NCBI RefSeq assembly: GCF_001511835.1
Contig: NZ_LN997848.1
Coordinates: 3,686,001 to 3,750,000, forward strand
Direction: 5' to 3'
Source of the DNA: Magnetospirillum sp. XM-1
GTDB taxonomy: Bacteria; Pseudomonadota; Alphaproteobacteria; Rhodospirillales; Magnetospirillaceae
Length of the DNA: 64,000 nucleotides
The notes under the pieces are model-generated. The model was not told where the DNA came from and did not search any database. It was given only the letters and a program-made list of their open reading frames with translations. The translations under genes were made by a program, and so were the position numbers. Positions 62,822 to 64,000 of this stretch are shown piece by piece (position 1 is the stretch's first letter; the number at the start of each line of letters is the position of its first letter).

Positions 62822-64000
62822 ATGGCCTTCCCGCTATTACACCTCGGCGATCTCGAGGTTCTTGAAAAGCGACCGCGCCTCGACAACGGATTTGATCTTT
62901 TAATTCAGGCAACGATCGAAGGTCTGCCGCGCTACTTCGCGGTCCGCCACCACCCCGCCAGCGAAATCGCTTCTGGACGTCGCGGCACCCTGGCCGTCTG
63001 CGTGCCGGATACGGTCGCAGCCATGCCCGCAGGTCCATTGGAATTTCAGTATCCAGACGACATCATCCCGAGTTTCATCGAGGCACCAATCAGACGCGAC
63101 CTGGTCAGCACTCTGGCAGAACTCATCGCCTTTCGTCCGAAGATCGCCCGAGCGGGCCGAAATGTCGCCGCGAAAGACCTCCAGGTTCTTAACCGCGACG
63201 ACCGGCTGGCGCAGCAGCGCCAGTTGCGGCAACAACGAGAATGGGAGATTCGCGACCTTGCGGTTCTTGGCGATGGCCGCTTTGCTGCGCGATTGTCATG
63301 CATCGAAGTGGAAGGTCTGGCTGCTGGAACGGAGCATGTCGTCCTCGTGGTGCCCGAATTTAATCCCGCGGCCGTTGCCGCCCGCAGTGGTTTCGGCGGA
63401 ACCATCATTTCCACAGTCGAACCACCCAAACTGCTCAAGGCTCTTCAATCGGAGCATCATGGGCAATTGGCCGCGCTACTTGCCAACATCGATTGTGGCT
63501 GGGACTGCGAGGCCGATGCCATCGTCGACTTTGATGCCGCCATCGCTGGAGAGGAGATCGCTGATCGGCGGGTTAGCGCCATAACCCCGGCAGACAGCAA
63601 GCCGTATGGTGAGGACATTCAAATCGCAGAGCAATATGATGGTGATCGGCCAGCCTATTTGCTGCATACCCCGTTGGGCTGGCATGTTATGGAGACCCGA
63701 CCGATCGGCCTATCATCACGTCTTCAGGCCAAATTGGCTGGCGACGACAAATGGGTTTTTCTGATCTCGCCGTTACGCGCCGCTCGCGCGCTGCTGAACC
63801 AGCTTCCAGATCGGCGTGGCTTTAACGAGTTTATCGCGCGCGACAAGTTCACGGCCGTGATCGAGGCCGACCTGCGCCGCCGACTTCGCGATGAACGGTG
63901 TGGGGCAATCTGGTTGATCATCCGGCGAGCCCACCTGCCCGAAGGAGGCATTGCGATGATGGCTGTCGCATTGCCTCCTATCAAACTTATGGCCCCGCCA
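62822..64000 (+). CDS. long unrecognised protein, runs off right edge
   Basis: An uninterrupted frame of 393 codons from ATG 62822 (AGGAG ten bases before) to the window end. N-terminus MAFPLLHLGDLEVLE; about residues 115-145 are a Gln/Arg-rich predicted coiled coil (NRDDRLAQQRQLRQQREWE). The rest is a globular alpha/beta mix with no signal peptide. Later parts include WHVMETRPIGLSSRLQAKL and WLIIRRAHLPEGG. No family recognised. A short overlapping frame (62,754-62,903) is either a leader peptide or a chance frame. Confidence 0.75.
   Translation, partial: MAFPLLHLGDLEVLEKRPRLDNGFDLLIQATIEGLPRYFAVRHHPASEIASGRRGTLAVCVPDTVAAMPAGPLEFQYPDDIIPSFIEAPIRRDLVSTLAELIAFRPKIARAGRNVAAKDLQVLNRDDRLAQQRQLRQQREWEIRDLAVLGDGRFAARLSCIEVEGLAAGTEHVVLVVPEFNPAAVAARSGFGGTIISTVEPPKLLKALQSEHHGQLAALLANIDCGWDCEADAIVDFDAAIAGEEIADRRVSAITPADSKPYGEDIQIAEQYDGDRPAYLLHTPLGWHVMETRPIGLSSRLQAKLAGDDKWVFLISPLRAARALLNQLPDRRGFNEFIARDKFTAVIEADLRRRLRDERCGAIWLIIRRAHLPEGGIAMMAVALPPIKLMAPP

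Overview
The window looks like chromosome of a high-GC alphaproteobacterium of the Rhodospirillales, most likely Magnetospirillum or a close relative. This is inferred from gene content (EipB-type DUF1849 protein, Hda-like DnaA paralogue, DUF2066/AI-2E/Hda operon, phasin, YxGPDRR receiver, very many two-component proteins) and from base composition. No magnetosome genes were seen.

Bases 1-34,550 are ordinary, tightly packed core DNA of high GC with house-keeping genes: a TPR protein running off the left edge, EipB-like envelope protein, aspS, RNase D, a YkgJ-type cysteine-cluster protein, ppx-ppk1 divergent from a SixA phosphatase, a TPR-OGT glycosyltransferase, an SDR-hdaA-AI-2E-DUF2066 operon divergent from purM-purN-GT9, apt, a PAS histidine kinase, a CoA-binding protein, thiE and a LOG-type hydrolase. 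Embedded in it (26.3-31.3 kb) is an unusual operon of an alpha/beta-hydrolase::PLP-decarboxylase fusion, a TPR/ATP-grasp-like protein and a second PLP enzyme. It is followed by a FliD-like gene behind a textbook sigma-54 promoter.

At 34.5-34.9 kb a tRNA-Val(CAC) gene sits behind a strong sigma-70 promoter and is preceded by a duplicated 5' half of itself. To its right everything changes: lower GC, mobile elements and broken genes. An IS630-type element (35.18-38.75 kb) appears to be split by an integrase + IS91-type transposase unit. Beyond it lie a short XRE regulator, hypothetical genes, an MtrA-like pseudogene, a His/Met-rich Spy-like periplasmic protein, integrase scars and direct repeats.

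From 41.4 to 61.3 kb the island is almost wholly signal transduction. It has four histidine kinases (one an N-terminal bacteriohemerythrin fusion, one a receiver-kinase hybrid), a PhnD-type binding protein overlapping its kinase, response regulators with HD, HDOD, LuxR or no output, one regulator fused through a membrane anchor to a pilin-like domain, a PilZ protein, and a PAS + MCP pair. Five of these genes (54,131 down to 46,369) are collinear, three of the four junctions being overlaps or gaps under 20 bases. I infer that they work as one pathway sensing oxygen/redox and an oxyanion-like ligand, with cyclic-di-GMP or motility outputs, but none of this is shown by sequence alone.

The right end holds a phasin gene, an AT-rich gap, a small hypothetical and a long unrecognised open frame that leaves the window.
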